Assembly (NCBI RefSeq): GCF_018524365.1
Contig: NZ_JAEKFT010000002.1
Span: forward strand, 62,001-126,000
Reading direction: 5' to 3'
DNA length: 64,000 nt
Source of the DNA: Denitromonas iodatirespirans
Lineage (GTDB): Bacteria > Pseudomonadota > Gammaproteobacteria > Burkholderiales > Rhodocyclaceae
The notes under the pieces are model-generated. The model was given only the letters and a program-made list of their open reading frames with translations, did no database searches and was not told the origin of the DNA. Numbering within the stretch: the first letter of the stretch is position 1; every line of letters starts with the position of its first letter. A program made the position numbers and the translations under genes. Positions 27,685 to 37,027 of this stretch are shown one piece after another.

Positions 27685-28404
27685 ATGACGGCTGAACGGC
27701 TGATCGACGCGGCGCGGACATTGTCGGCGGATCTGGCGGGCTTGCGCTTCTCGGCGCCGGTATCGCATGTGTACAACCCGCTCGACTACGCCTGGCCGGT
27801 GCACGAGGCCTATCTGCGCCGCTTCGGCAGCGGCCGCAAGCAGGTGGTGCTGGTGGGCATGAACCCCGGCCCCTTCGGCATGGTGCAGACCGGCGTGCCC
27901 TTCGGCGAGATTGCCGTGGTGCGCGATTGGATGGGCCTGACCGGTGCAGTCGGCCGGCCGGCGCAGGAGAACCCCAAGCGGCCGGTCGAGGGTTTTGACT
28001 GCGCCCGCTCGGAAGTCAGCGGCCGGCGCCTGTGGGGCCTGTTCCAGGAACGCTTCGGTACGGCCGAGGCCTTCTTTGCCGATCACTTCGTCGCCAATTA
28101 CTGCCCACTGGCCTTCTTCGACGGCGGGCGCAACCTCACGCCGGACAAGCTGCCGGTGGCCGAAGCCGCGCCGCTGCTGGCTGCCTGCGACGCGCATCTG
28201 CGCCGCCTGATCGAAGCCCTGGCGCCCGAGTGGGTGATCGGTGTCGGCGCCTGGGCCGAGCAGCGCGCCGCCACCGTCGCCGCCGGCCTGCCGGTGAAGA
28301 TCGGCCGGGTCTTGCACCCCAGCCCGGCCAGCCCGGCGGCCAACCGCGGCTGGAGCGAGGCGGCCACGCGCCAGCTGGTGGCGCTCGGGGTGTGGCAGGG
28401 CTGA
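27685..28404 (+). CDS. SMUG1-type uracil-DNA glycosylase
   Basis: Single-strand-selective uracil-DNA glycosylase family, 239 residues. The ATG at 27685 has GAGGAGGAAGG immediately upstream. The motif GMNPGPFGMVQTGVPFGE (from Gly58, with Asn60) is the SMUG1 water-activating motif, and HPSPASPAANRGW is the base-flipping loop. It removes uracil and oxidised pyrimidines from DNA. Starts 11 bp after the transporter gene. Confidence 0.88.
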   Translation: MTAERLIDAARTLSADLAGLRFSAPVSHVYNPLDYAWPVHEAYLRRFGSGRKQVVLVGMNPGPFGMVQTGVPFGEIAVVRDWMGLTGAVGRPAQENPKRPVEGFDCARSEVSGRRLWGLFQERFGTAEAFFADHFVANYCPLAFFDGGRNLTPDKLPVAEAAPLLAACDAHLRRLIEALAPEWVIGVGAWAEQRAATVAAGLPVKIGRVLHPSPASPAANRGWSEAATRQLVALGVWQG

Positions 28405-28405
28405 G

Positions 28406-29305
28406 ATGGTACGCATCGGCATCGATCTGGGCGGCACCAAGATCGAAGCGGTCGCACTCGACGCTAGCGGCCGGGTGCTGGCACGCGAGCGTATCGCTAC
28501 GCCGCAGAACGACTACCGGGCCACGGTGATGGCCATCGGCGCGCTGGTCGAGCGTATCGAGCAGGGCCTCGGTTGCCGTGCCCGTGTCGGCATCGGCACG
28601 CCGGGGGCGCCGTCGGCGGTGGATGGCCGCATGAAGAACGCCAATTCCACCTGCCTCAACGGCCAGCCGCTGCACGCGGATCTCGAGGCGGCGCTGGGGC
28701 GGCCGGTCCGGCTGGCCAATGATGCCAACTGCTTTGCCGTGTCCGAAGCCACCGACGGCGCGGCACGCGGCGCGCGCGTGGTTTTCGGCGTGATCCTCGG
28801 CACCGGCGTGGGGGGCGGGGTCGTGGTCGACGGCCGGCCGCTCGCCGGCGCCAATGCCATTGCCGGCGAATGGGGCCACAATCCGCTCGCCGATGCGGCC
28901 CCTGGCATCCCCTGCTACTGCGGCCGCGTCGGCTGCGTCGAAACCTGGCTATCCGGCCCGGGCATGGCGGCCGACCATGTGCGACACGGCGGCGCGGCGC
29001 TCGATGCGGCCACCATCGCAGCACGCGCCGAGGCCGGCGACGCGGCCTGCGAGGCCACACTGCAGCGCTACGAGGCAAGGCTGGGCCGCGCGCTGGCCAC
29101 CGTCATCAACATCGTCGATCCGGACGTGATCGTGCTCGGTGGCGGCCTGTCGAAACTGAGCCGCTTGTATGAGAATGTGCCTCGACGGTGGGCGGCGCAT
29201 GTCTTTTCCGACACCATCGCCACCCGGCTCGTCCCGCCCATGCACGGTGACAGTTCCGGCGTACGCGGCGCGGCCTGGTTGTGGCCTTTGGAGGGCAGTG
29301 AATGA
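28406..29305 (+). CDS. ROK-family sugar kinase (fructokinase-like)
   Basis: ROK kinase of 299 residues. ATP-binding phosphate loop IGIDLGGTKIEAVAL at the N-terminus, catalytic Asp in LANDANCFAVSEA, and the ROK zinc motif GHNPLAD...CYCGRVGCVETWLSGPG. Fructokinase or another hexose kinase is likely. Begins 1 bp after the glycosylase stop and overlaps the MOSC gene by 4 bp. Confidence 0.87.
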   Translation: MVRIGIDLGGTKIEAVALDASGRVLARERIATPQNDYRATVMAIGALVERIEQGLGCRARVGIGTPGAPSAVDGRMKNANSTCLNGQPLHADLEAALGRPVRLANDANCFAVSEATDGAARGARVVFGVILGTGVGGGVVVDGRPLAGANAIAGEWGHNPLADAAPGIPCYCGRVGCVETWLSGPGMAADHVRHGGAALDAATIAARAEAGDAACEATLQRYEARLGRALATVINIVDPDVIVLGGGLSKLSRLYENVPRRWAAHVFSDTIATRLVPPMHGDSSGVRGAAWLWPLEGSE

Positions 29306-29988
29306 ACGAAGCGCTGGGCGGGCCGGTGACGCTATTTGCCGGTGGCTTGCGGCCGCTGCCGCCCGAGGGGCAGATGACCGGCATGTTCAAGACGCGGCAG
29401 GCGGCACCCGTGAGGGTGAGCCGCGAGGGGCTGGCCGGCGATGCCCAGGGCGACCGGCGCTACCACGGCGGGCCGGACAAGGCGGTGCATCTGTACCCGG
29501 CCGATCACTACGCGCGGCTGGTTGCGGCCTTTCCGGCGCTGGCCGGCGAGATTGGGCCGGGCACGCTGGGCGAGAACCTGTCGGTGGCCGGCGTGGACGA
29601 GGCCATGGTGTGCCTGGGCGATGTCTTTGCGCTGGGCGAGTGCCGGCTGCAGATCACTCAGCCGCGCCGCCCCTGCTGGAAGATCGACCATCGTCTGGGC
29701 GTCGGCGGCGCCTCGCGTCATGTTGCCGACGCGGGCATCACCGGCTGGTATTTCCGGGTGTTGGCCGAGGGCTTGATCGCCCCGGAAACCCGGATGCAGC
29801 TGATCGAGCGGCCCAATCCCGAGGTCTCGATCGCACGGTTGTGGGCGGTGGAAACCGCGCATCGGCCGGCGGTGGATGAAGTGCGGCGCTTGTCGCGTGC
29901 GGAAGGTTTGTCGGCAGGTTGGGCGAAGAAGCTGGGCCAGCGCGCCGACTGGCTCGAACGGCATGGGGACGAACGGAGGTCCGAATGA
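29302..29988 (+). CDS. MOSC-domain protein (YiiM-like)
   Basis: MOSC domain protein of 228 residues, with GDRRYHGGPDKAVHLYP, GTLGENLSV and the cysteine motif QPRRPCWKI that binds molybdopterin or sulfur in the family. The C-terminal extension after residue 170 fits the YiiM subgroup, linked to detoxification of N-hydroxylated compounds. Overlaps both neighbours by 4 bp. Confidence 0.85.
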   Translation: MNEALGGPVTLFAGGLRPLPPEGQMTGMFKTRQAAPVRVSREGLAGDAQGDRRYHGGPDKAVHLYPADHYARLVAAFPALAGEIGPGTLGENLSVAGVDEAMVCLGDVFALGECRLQITQPRRPCWKIDHRLGVGGASRHVADAGITGWYFRVLAEGLIAPETRMQLIERPNPEVSIARLWAVETAHRPAVDEVRRLSRAEGLSAGWAKKLGQRADWLERHGDERRSE

Positions 29989-30242
29989 TCGAGATCAAAC
30001 GCCTGCCCGATGGCAGCCATCAATGCGCCTCGGAGCTGCCGGCACCGGTGGAGGCGGTCAAGAAGCCGATTCCGCTCAAGGTGCGGCGCATGCCCGAGGC
30101 CTTCGTCGTCGAGACCATGGAGGGCCGGATGCAGGGCAAGGCCGGCGACTGGCTGATCACCGGCATCGACGGCGAGATGTATCCCTGCGATGCCGACATC
30201 TTCGCGCGCAGCTACGAGCTGGTCGACGGCGAGTCCGACTAG
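29985..30242 (+). CDS. Small PGDYG-like protein
   Basis: 85-residue soluble protein with GGAGG 6 bp before the ATG (29985), which overlaps the MOSC stop. The C-terminal half, GKAGDWLITGIDGEMYPCDADIFARSYE, resembles the PGDYG domain common in phages and bacteria; its role is unknown. Ends in CTAG (30239-30242), which also holds the stop codon of convergent priA. Confidence 0.72.
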   Translation: MIEIKRLPDGSHQCASELPAPVEAVKKPIPLKVRRMPEAFVVETMEGRMQGKAGDWLITGIDGEMYPCDADIFARSYELVDGESD

Positions 30243-32410
30243 ACGTCGAGCGGGTCCACGTCGATGCGCCAGCGCAACTCGCGGCCGGCCGGCAGGCGAT
30301 ACAGGCGCGGCATCCAGCGGCCGAGAAACTGTTGCAGCGCGGCGCGTTCGGTCGATTCGATCAGCAGCTGGGCGCGCTCGCGCCGGGCCAGGCGGTGCAT
30401 GCGCATCGGCACCGCGTCATAGAGCATCAGCGCGGCGGGCAGATCGCTGAGCGCATCGTCGCGGGCGCGCTGCAAAAAGGCGATGGCCTCTTCAAGCTGC
30501 GGCGCGTCGGCCCCCAGCATGGCTTGGAAGGTGAAGGGCGGAAAGCCCGCCTGACGGCGCTCGTCGAGGGCCAGGCGGGCGTAGCCGTCGGCGTCCTGGC
30601 GCTTGAGGCACTGGAACAGCGGATGGTCGGCGAACTCGGTCTGGATCAGCACCTCGCCGGGCAGATGGCTGCGCCCGGCGCGCCCGCCGACCTGCATCAG
30701 CTGCTGGAACAGGCGCTCGGGGGCGCGAAAATCAGAGGCATACAGCGCCGCGTCGGCACCGACCACGCCGACCAGGGTCAGGCGTTCGAAGTCGTGCCCC
30801 TTGGCCATCATCTGCGTGCCCACCAGGATGTCGGCTTCGCCAGCATGGATCTTTGCCAGTAGCGCCAGCCAGTCGCTGCGCGAGCGGGCCACGTCACGGT
30901 CGACCCGCAGCACCCGGGCCTCGGGAAAGCGCTCGGCCAGATGGGTTTCGAGCTTCTGCGTGCCACGGCCGAGCGGCTGCAGGTCTTGCTCGCCGCATTC
31001 CGGGCAGGCGATGGGAATCGGGCTGTCGAAGCCGCAGTGATGGCAGCGCAGCCGCCGGTCGGTCAGATGCACCACACGGTTGGCCGCGCAATGCGGGCAG
31101 GCGCTGACCCAGTCGCAGGAGGGGCAGGCCAGCACCGGGGCGAAACCGCGTCGGTTGAGGAAGATCAGGCTCTGTTCGCGGCGCGCCAGGCGCTGGGCGA
31201 TGGCCTCGACCAAGGGCTTGGACAGGCCGTTGTCGAGCCGCGCGCGGCGGGTGTCGATGAGGCGCACGGTGGGCAGCGCGGTGGCCACCGCGCGGCGGGT
31301 CAGGCGCAGGTGGCGGTAGCGACCCTCGGCGGCATGGCGCCAGCTCTCCAGCGAGGGTGTGGCGGTACCGAGCACGATCGGTACGCCCTGGTGGTGGGCG
31401 CGCCACACGGCGACATCGCGCGCCGAGTAGCGCACGCCTTCCTGCTGTTTGTAGGAGGGGTCGTGTTCTTCATCGACGATGATCAGGCCGAGCCGCGGCA
31501 GCGGGGTGAACACCGCCAGCCGGGTGCCGAGCACGATGTCGGCGTCGCCTTCGAGGGCGCGCAAAAAGCCGCGCGAGCGCGCCATGTCGCCGGCGCCGGA
31601 GTGCAGCGCGACGATGCGGGCGTGGGGAAAACGCTCGGTGACGCGGGTTTCCAGCTGCGGGGTGAGCGCGATCTCGGGCACCAGCAGCAGCACCGTGCGG
31701 CCGGCGGCCAGGGCGCGCTCGGCCAGGCGCAGATAGACCTCGGTCTTGCCGGCGCCGGTGACGCCTTGCAGCAGCACCGGCAGGAAACCGGCGTCGGCGC
31801 TGTCGATGGCCTCGAGCACGACGGCCTGTTCGTCGGTGAGCGTTGGCAGCGGGGTCGGCGTCAGGGCGGGGTTGCTCGGTGCGGCGGGATAGACCCAGCG
31901 GCGGCGCAGCAGATCGGCGGTGGCGCTGCCGTCGGGCCACTGGCGGGCCACCGACTTGCGCGTCGGGCCGGCCTCGGCCAGCGCGGCCAGCTGGCGGCGT
32001 GCGCGCGAGGGGCGGCCGGCTTCGGCCAGGGCGGTGTGGCCGGCCGGCGTGAGGGCCAGCAGCGGGTCGTCGTCGCGGATGTCGACGGTGGTGGCGCGGC
32101 GCAGTTCGGGCGGCAGGGCGAGGGCCATCACTTCGCCGATGGGGGCGTGGTAGTAGCGGGCGACGAAGCGGGTCAGATCCAGCCAGTCGGCGCTCATGGC
32201 CGGGGTGTCGCGCAGGATTTGCTCGACCGGCCGCAGGCGGCTGTCGGCGATGTCGCTGCTGGCCGGCAGATCGACGATGACGCCGGTCTCGATACGGCTA
32301 CCGAAGCGTACGCGCACGCAGCGACCGAGGTCTGTCGCGACGGCATGATCACTTGTGTAATCAAAGAGTTGCGGTATCGGGACAGGGATCGCAACGCGAA
32401 CGATGCTCAT
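30239..32410 (-). CDS. priA: Primosomal replication restart helicase PriA
   Basis: 3'-5' helicase that reloads the replisome on stalled forks. 723 residues from the ATG at 32410 (an ATG at 32422 is possible). N-terminal 3'-DNA-binding domain (IPQLFDYTSD), Walker A QGVTGAGKTEVYLR, Walker B IIVDEEHDPSYKQQ, and eight paired cysteines (CPSCDWVSACPHCAAN, CHHCG, CPECG) for two zinc ions. Head-to-tail with hemE across the 412-bp gap described below. Confidence 0.95.
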   Translation of the reverse strand: MSIVRVAIPVPIPQLFDYTSDHAVATDLGRCVRVRFGSRIETGVIVDLPASSDIADSRLRPVEQILRDTPAMSADWLDLTRFVARYYHAPIGEVMALALPPELRRATTVDIRDDDPLLALTPAGHTALAEAGRPSRARRQLAALAEAGPTRKSVARQWPDGSATADLLRRRWVYPAAPSNPALTPTPLPTLTDEQAVVLEAIDSADAGFLPVLLQGVTGAGKTEVYLRLAERALAAGRTVLLLVPEIALTPQLETRVTERFPHARIVALHSGAGDMARSRGFLRALEGDADIVLGTRLAVFTPLPRLGLIIVDEEHDPSYKQQEGVRYSARDVAVWRAHHQGVPIVLGTATPSLESWRHAAEGRYRHLRLTRRAVATALPTVRLIDTRRARLDNGLSKPLVEAIAQRLARREQSLIFLNRRGFAPVLACPSCDWVSACPHCAANRVVHLTDRRLRCHHCGFDSPIPIACPECGEQDLQPLGRGTQKLETHLAERFPEARVLRVDRDVARSRSDWLALLAKIHAGEADILVGTQMMAKGHDFERLTLVGVVGADAALYASDFRAPERLFQQLMQVGGRAGRSHLPGEVLIQTEFADHPLFQCLKRQDADGYARLALDERRQAGFPPFTFQAMLGADAPQLEEAIAFLQRARDDALSDLPAALMLYDAVPMRMHRLARRERAQLLIESTERAALQQFLGRWMPRLYRLPAGRELRWRIDVDPLDV

Positions 32411-32430
32411 CTGATGCGGCATCCGTTTGA

Positions 32431-32730
32431 AACTATATTATTAAAAACAATAAGTTAGCCAACTTATTGAAGAGAAACTCTCGGAAATTCGACTAACTCG
32501 TTGCCGTGAAACCGCATTCAAGTTTTGTCCACAAATTCTGTGGATAACTTTGTGGGCAAGCGGGAATACCCTGGGCGGATCGACGGTTCTGGCGGACGGC
32601 CGGCACACAGGATTTCGCGTATTTTTGATAAAAATTCTTTTTAAACAACGGGTTGCGTTGTAATGCAAATGCCATCTACGAACATGGCCCGGAAACCGGC
32701 GTGTTTTGGTTCTTGTGCATAAGTCAACCC
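32431..32730. other. DnaA-box cluster in the hemE-priA gap
   Basis: The 412-bp gap 32411-32822 has no gene. Two AT-rich tracts (32431-32470 and 32619-32646) flank or enclose four DnaA-box-like 9-mers: TTGTCCACA at 32525-32533, TGTGGATAA at 32539-32547 (consensus), TGTGGGCAA at 32551-32559 and TGTGCATAA at 32714-32722 (consensus TTATGCACA reversed). A perfect 8-bp inverted repeat AATAAGTT/AACTTATT (32449-32468) lies beside them. The layout fits an origin or a DnaA-binding locus. Confidence 0.5.
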
Positions 32731-32784
32731 GGAAAACACGATTATTCTTGTTGACGCCCCGTGTTTTTTCCGGCCCGTTCTGCG

Positions 32785-32815
32785 CCCCACCCGACCCCGT
32801 CCGGATCGGGTGGGG
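32785..32815 (-). terminator. GC-rich inverted repeat after hemE
   Basis: CCCCACCCGA (32785-32794) and TCGGGTGGGG (32806-32815) form a perfect 10-bp stem starting 8 bp past the hemE stop. No U-run follows in the hemE direction, so it may be a weak terminator or RNA stabiliser. Confidence 0.4.
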
Positions 32816-32822
32816 GCGGGTG

Positions 32823-33893
32823 TCAGGCCGAGGCGCGCAAAGCGCGGCTGTGCTGGTGCACGGTGTCGACCAGCACGGTGACGTTGTCGGGCGGGGTGAA
32901 CTGCGAGATGCCGTGGCCGAGGTTGAACACATGGCCGGCATGCGGGCCGAAGGCGTCGAGTACGCGGCGGGCCTCGGCGGCGATGGTGTCGGGGGTGCCG
33001 AAGAGGATCGACGGATCGAGGTTGCCCTGCAGCGCCACCTTGTCGCCGACGCGCGCGCGCGCCTCGCCGATGTCGATGGTCCAGTCCAGGCCGACGCCGT
33101 CGCAGCCGATGGCAGCGATGGATTCGAGCCACAGCCCGCCGCCCTTGGTGAACACGATGTTGGGCACGCGGCGGCCGTCGGCTTCCTTGGTCAGGCCGGC
33201 GACGATGCGTTCCATGTATTGCAGCGAGAACTCGCGGTAGGCGGCATGCGACAGTACCCCGCCCCAGGAGTCGAACACCATCACGGCCTGGGCGCCGGCG
33301 GCGATCTGGGCGTTGAGGTAGGCGATGACCGCCTCGGTGGTGACGTCGAGGATGTGGTGCAGCAGATCGGGGCGGCTGTAGGCCAGGGTCTTGATCTGGC
33401 GGTAGTCGCTGGAGGAGCCGCCTTCGACCATGTAGCAGGCGAGCGTCCAGGGGCTGCCGGAGAAGCCGATCAGCGGCACCCGGCCGTCGAGGGCACGGCG
33501 GATCTCGGCCACGGCGTCGACCACGTAGCGCAGCTCGGCGTGCGGATCGGGCACCTGCAGCGCGCGGATCGCCGCTTCGTCGCGCAGCGGGCGCTCGAAG
33601 CGCGGGCCTTCGCCTTCGGCGAAGTACAGGCCGAGGCCCATGGCGTCGGGCACGGTGAGGATGTCGGAGAACAGGATGGCGGCGTCGAGCGGATAGCGCT
33701 CGAGCGGCTGCAGGGTGACTTCGCAGGCCATGGCCGGGCTCTTGCACAGCTGCAGGAAGCTGCCGGCGCGCTTGCGCGTTTCGCAGTACTCGGGCAGGTA
33801 GCGGCCGGCCTGGCGCATCAGCCAGAGCGGGGTGTAGTCGGTGGGCTGGCGCAGCAGGGCGCGCAGGAAGGTGTCGTTGCGCAAGGGGCTCAC
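32823..33893 (-). CDS. hemE: Uroporphyrinogen decarboxylase
   Basis: Haem-pathway enzyme converting uroporphyrinogen III to coproporphyrinogen III in the cytoplasm. 356 residues, the usual length. Motifs are [15 protein letters not shown] near the N-terminus (substrate-binding Arg), [29 protein letters not shown] and [10 protein letters not shown] near the C-terminus. 91 bp downstream of trkH. Confidence 0.96.
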   Translation of the reverse strand: MSPLRNDTFLRALLRQPTDYTPLWLMRQAGRYLPEYCETRKRAGSFLQLCKSPAMACEVTLQPLERYPLDAAILFSDILTVPDAMGLGLYFAEGEGPRFERPLRDEAAIRALQVPDPHAELRYVVDAVAEIRRALDGRVPLIGFSGSPWTLACYMVEGGSSSDYRQIKTLAYSRPDLLHHILDVTTEAVIAYLNAQIAAGAQAVMVFDSWGGVLSHAAYREFSLQYMERIVAGLTKEADGRRVPNIVFTKGGGLWLESIAAIGCDGVGLDWTIDIGEARARVGDKVALQGNLDPSILFGTPDTIAAEARRVLDAFGPHAGHVFNLGHGISQFTPPDNVTVLVDTVHQHSRALRASA

Positions 33894-33984
33894 GAAGGTG
33901 TCCTTGTTCGTCTTGATTCGGTCAAGGGGCGATTATCCGGCTTTTGGCACGCGACCGACACCGATCGCGTCAAATTCGTGTGGA

Positions 33985-35448
33985 TTACTTGCGCCAGAAG
34001 GCCGGGGTGAGGACCACCAGCAGGGTGAACACTTCGAGCCGGCCGATGATCATGGCGAAGGAACACACCCAGGTCTGGAAGTCGGTGAGGCCGGCATAGT
34101 TGCCGGCCGGCCCGAGGCTGTTGAGGCCGGGGCCGGTGTTGTTGATGCAGGCGATGACCGCCGAAAAGGCGGTGACCATCTCCAGCCCGCTGCCGCCGAG
34201 CAGCAGGGTCAGGATGATGATGCTGACCATGTAGATGAAGCCGAATGCGAGCACCGCATGCAGGATGGGGTTGGGCACCACCGCGCGGCCGAACTTGACC
34301 GGCCGCACGGCCGCCGGATGCAGGGCCAGGGTGATCTCGCGGAAGACCTGCTTGTAGAGAATGATGGCGCGCACCATCTTGATGCCGCCGCCGGTCGAGC
34401 CGGAGCAGGAGACGAAGCTGCACAGGAACAGCAGCCACAGCTGGCTGAACATCGGCCACACGCCGTAGTCGGTGCTGGCCAGCCCGAGCGAGGTGGACAG
34501 CGATACCACCTGGAAGGCGACATGGCGCAGCGTGGTGGGCAGCGTCATCGGGTCTGGCTGGGCCATCAGGAAGGCGGTGAGCATGGCGATGCTGGCGATC
34601 AGCACCAGGGCGAAGAAGCCGACCTCGGTGTCGCTGCGGTAGGGCCTCAGGGTACGGGTGTGCAGCGCGCGGTAGTGGGTGGCAAAGTTCATCCCGGCGG
34701 CGCAGGCGAAGGCGATGATGACGCCCTCGATGAGCGGGCTGTCGTAGTGGGCGATGGAGTTGTCCCAGGACGAGAAGCCGCCCAGGCCCATCACCGACAA
34801 GGCGTGGATCAGCGACTCCCAGCCGGGCATGCCGGCCAGCCACAGGGCGATGGCGCAGGCGATGGTGAGCAGCAGGTAGGTGACCCACAAGGCCTTGGCG
34901 GTCTCGGTGATGCGTGGGGTGAGGCTCGATTCCTTCATTGGCCCCGGTGCCTCGGCGCTGAACATCTGCCGGCCGCCGATGCCCAACAGCGGCAGAATGG
35001 CGACCACCAGCACGATCACCCCCATGCCGCCGATCCAGTGCAGGAAGCAGCGCCACAGGTTGATCGAGACCGGCAGGCGGTCGAGACCGGCGAGCACCGT
35101 GGCACCGGTGGTGGTGAGGCCCGAGGCGGCTTCGAAGTAGCCGTCGGTGAAGGACATGTCGGGCAGATAGAGGATCAGCGGCAGCATGGCGAACACCGGC
35201 AGGATCAGCCAGGTGGCCGACACCAGCAGAAAACCGTCGCGGATGCGCAGATCGTGGCGGGTATTGCGGGCGGCATACCACAGCGCCATGCCGGCGCCGA
35301 AGGTGATGAGAATCGCTTCGTCGTAGGCAGCGGTGGCGCCGTCGTGCAGGAAGAAGGAGACCGCCAGCGGGAAGCCCATGAGCAGGCCGAAGATCATGGT
35401 GATCAGGCCGAAGGCGCCGATGACCGGGGCGTAGCTGCGGGTGTTCAT
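33985..35448 (-). CDS. trkH: TrkH potassium uptake subunit, copy A
   Basis: Membrane subunit of the Trk K+ importer, 487 residues, with four pore motifs each bearing the filter Gly: GLTTTGATVL, LGGFSSWDNS, CSGSTGGGIKMVRA and NNTGPGLNSLGPAGNY. About ten hydrophobic helices; ends PAFWRK. It lies 16 bp downstream of a second trkH that it closely resembles, in the trkA-trkH-trkH order. Confidence 0.93.
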   Translation of the reverse strand: MNTRSYAPVIGAFGLITMIFGLLMGFPLAVSFFLHDGATAAYDEAILITFGAGMALWYAARNTRHDLRIRDGFLLVSATWLILPVFAMLPLILYLPDMSFTDGYFEAASGLTTTGATVLAGLDRLPVSINLWRCFLHWIGGMGVIVLVVAILPLLGIGGRQMFSAEAPGPMKESSLTPRITETAKALWVTYLLLTIACAIALWLAGMPGWESLIHALSVMGLGGFSSWDNSIAHYDSPLIEGVIIAFACAAGMNFATHYRALHTRTLRPYRSDTEVGFFALVLIASIAMLTAFLMAQPDPMTLPTTLRHVAFQVVSLSTSLGLASTDYGVWPMFSQLWLLFLCSFVSCSGSTGGGIKMVRAIILYKQVFREITLALHPAAVRPVKFGRAVVPNPILHAVLAFGFIYMVSIIILTLLLGGSGLEMVTAFSAVIACINNTGPGLNSLGPAGNYAGLTDFQTWVCSFAMIIGRLEVFTLLVVLTPAFWRK

Positions 35449-35464
35449 GAAAACCGGCCGGCGA

Positions 35465-36922
35465 TCACTTGCGCCAGAAGGTGGGGGTGAGCACGACGAT
35501 CAGGGTGAACAGCTCAAGGCGGCCGAGCAGCATGGCGAAGGCGCATACCCAGGTCTGGAAGTCGTTGAGGACCGAATAGTTGCTGGCGGGGCCGACCGCG
35601 TTGAGGCCCGGACCGGTGTTGTTGAGGCAGGCGATGACCGCCGAGAAAGCGGTGATCAGCTCCAGACCGGTGGCCGACAGCAGCAGCGTCAGGCTGACGA
35701 TGGTGACCATGTAGATGAAGCTGAAGGCCAGTACGGCATGCAGGATCTTGTCCGTGACCTGAGTGTGGCCCAGGCGTACCGGCTTGATGGCGTTGGGATG
35801 GATGGCGCGCACCACTTCGCGGAACACCTGCTTGTAGAGGATGATCGCGCGCATCAGCTTGATGCCGCCGCCGGTCGAACCCGAGCAGGCGATGAAGCTG
35901 CCGAGGAAGAGGATCCACAGCTGTCCGAACATCGGCCAGAAGGTGTAGTCGGAGGTGGCGAAACCCAGCGAGGTGGCCAGCGAAATGCTGTGGAAGGCGA
36001 CGTAGCGCAGGGTATTGACGAAGCTGTCGTACACATTGAACGCGCTCAGGTACAGGCTCAGCGCGAGGATGCTGACGGTGAGCACGCCGAAGTAGAAGGG
36101 CAGCTCCGGGTCCTTGAGATAGGCCTTGGGCGAGCGCTGGCGCAGGGCCATGAAATGGGTGGCGAAGTTGATGCCAGAGAGCAGGGCGAAGCCCATCGCC
36201 ACCAGCTCGATCGGCACGCTGTTGAAATGGCCGAGGCTGGCGTCCTTCGTCGAAAAACCGCCCAGGCCCATGATCGAGAAGGCGTGCATCAGGGCGTCCC
36301 AGAACTCCATGCCGACAGCGTAGAGGCTGGTGGTGCAGGCGATGGTGAGCAGCAGATACACCACCCACAGCCCCTTGGCCGTCTCGGCGATGCGCGGCGT
36401 GAGGCTGGACTCCTTCATCGGGGTCGGTGTTTCAGCCTTGAACATCTGCCGGCCGCCGATGCCCAGCAGCGGCAGAATCGCCACGGCCAACACGATCACG
36501 CCCATGCCGCCGATCCAGTGCAGGAAGGTGCGCCAGAAGTTGATCGAGATGGGCAGGCTGTCGAGGCCCGACATGACCGTGGCGCCCGTGGCGGTGAGCC
36601 CCGAGGTGGCCTCGAAATAGGCATCGGTGAAGGACATGTCCGGCAGATAGCGCCACAGCGGCAGCGCGGCGAAGAGCGGCAGCATGACCCAGGTCAGCAC
36701 CACCAGCAGGAAGCCGTCGCGCACGCGCAGGTCGCGCTTGTGGCTGCGGGTGCTGATCCACAGCAGCAGGCCGGCGGCGAAGGTGATGACGATCGATTCG
36801 TCGTAGGCGGTGATGGCGTTGTCGGCATGCCACCATGACACTGCCAGCGGAATGCCCATCAGCAGGCCGAAGATAAGGATGATCAACCCGAGCGGGTTGA
36901 GGACCGGAAAGTAGCGCTGCAT
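35465..36922 (-). CDS. trkH: TrkH potassium uptake subunit, copy B
   Basis: Second Trk membrane subunit, 485 residues, with the same four filter motifs in slightly different form (GLTATGATVM, LGGFSTKDASLGHFNS, CSGSTGGGIKLMRA, NNTGPGLNAVGPASNY) and the same end TPTFWRK. Similar throughout but not a recent copy: many conservative differences. Tandem trkH genes probably give two transporters sharing one TrkA. Confidence 0.93.
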   Translation of the reverse strand: MQRYFPVLNPLGLIILIFGLLMGIPLAVSWWHADNAITAYDESIVITFAAGLLLWISTRSHKRDLRVRDGFLLVVLTWVMLPLFAALPLWRYLPDMSFTDAYFEATSGLTATGATVMSGLDSLPISINFWRTFLHWIGGMGVIVLAVAILPLLGIGGRQMFKAETPTPMKESSLTPRIAETAKGLWVVYLLLTIACTTSLYAVGMEFWDALMHAFSIMGLGGFSTKDASLGHFNSVPIELVAMGFALLSGINFATHFMALRQRSPKAYLKDPELPFYFGVLTVSILALSLYLSAFNVYDSFVNTLRYVAFHSISLATSLGFATSDYTFWPMFGQLWILFLGSFIACSGSTGGGIKLMRAIILYKQVFREVVRAIHPNAIKPVRLGHTQVTDKILHAVLAFSFIYMVTIVSLTLLLSATGLELITAFSAVIACLNNTGPGLNAVGPASNYSVLNDFQTWVCAFAMLLGRLELFTLIVVLTPTFWRK

Positions 36923-37027
36923 GTCAGCGGCCGGTCACCGGACGGCGGAGGCTCGCAACGGTGACGATCGGGCGGGTCGAGGGCCGGGTCGCGATCATGG
37001 TCGATGCCTTGGCAGGGCGCATGGCGC

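Noticed and set aside
25755-27776. 673-codon minus-strand open frame opposite the AmpG-like gene
   Set aside because: His/Gln/Arg-rich shadow; the plus-strand genes have ribosome binding sites and clear families.
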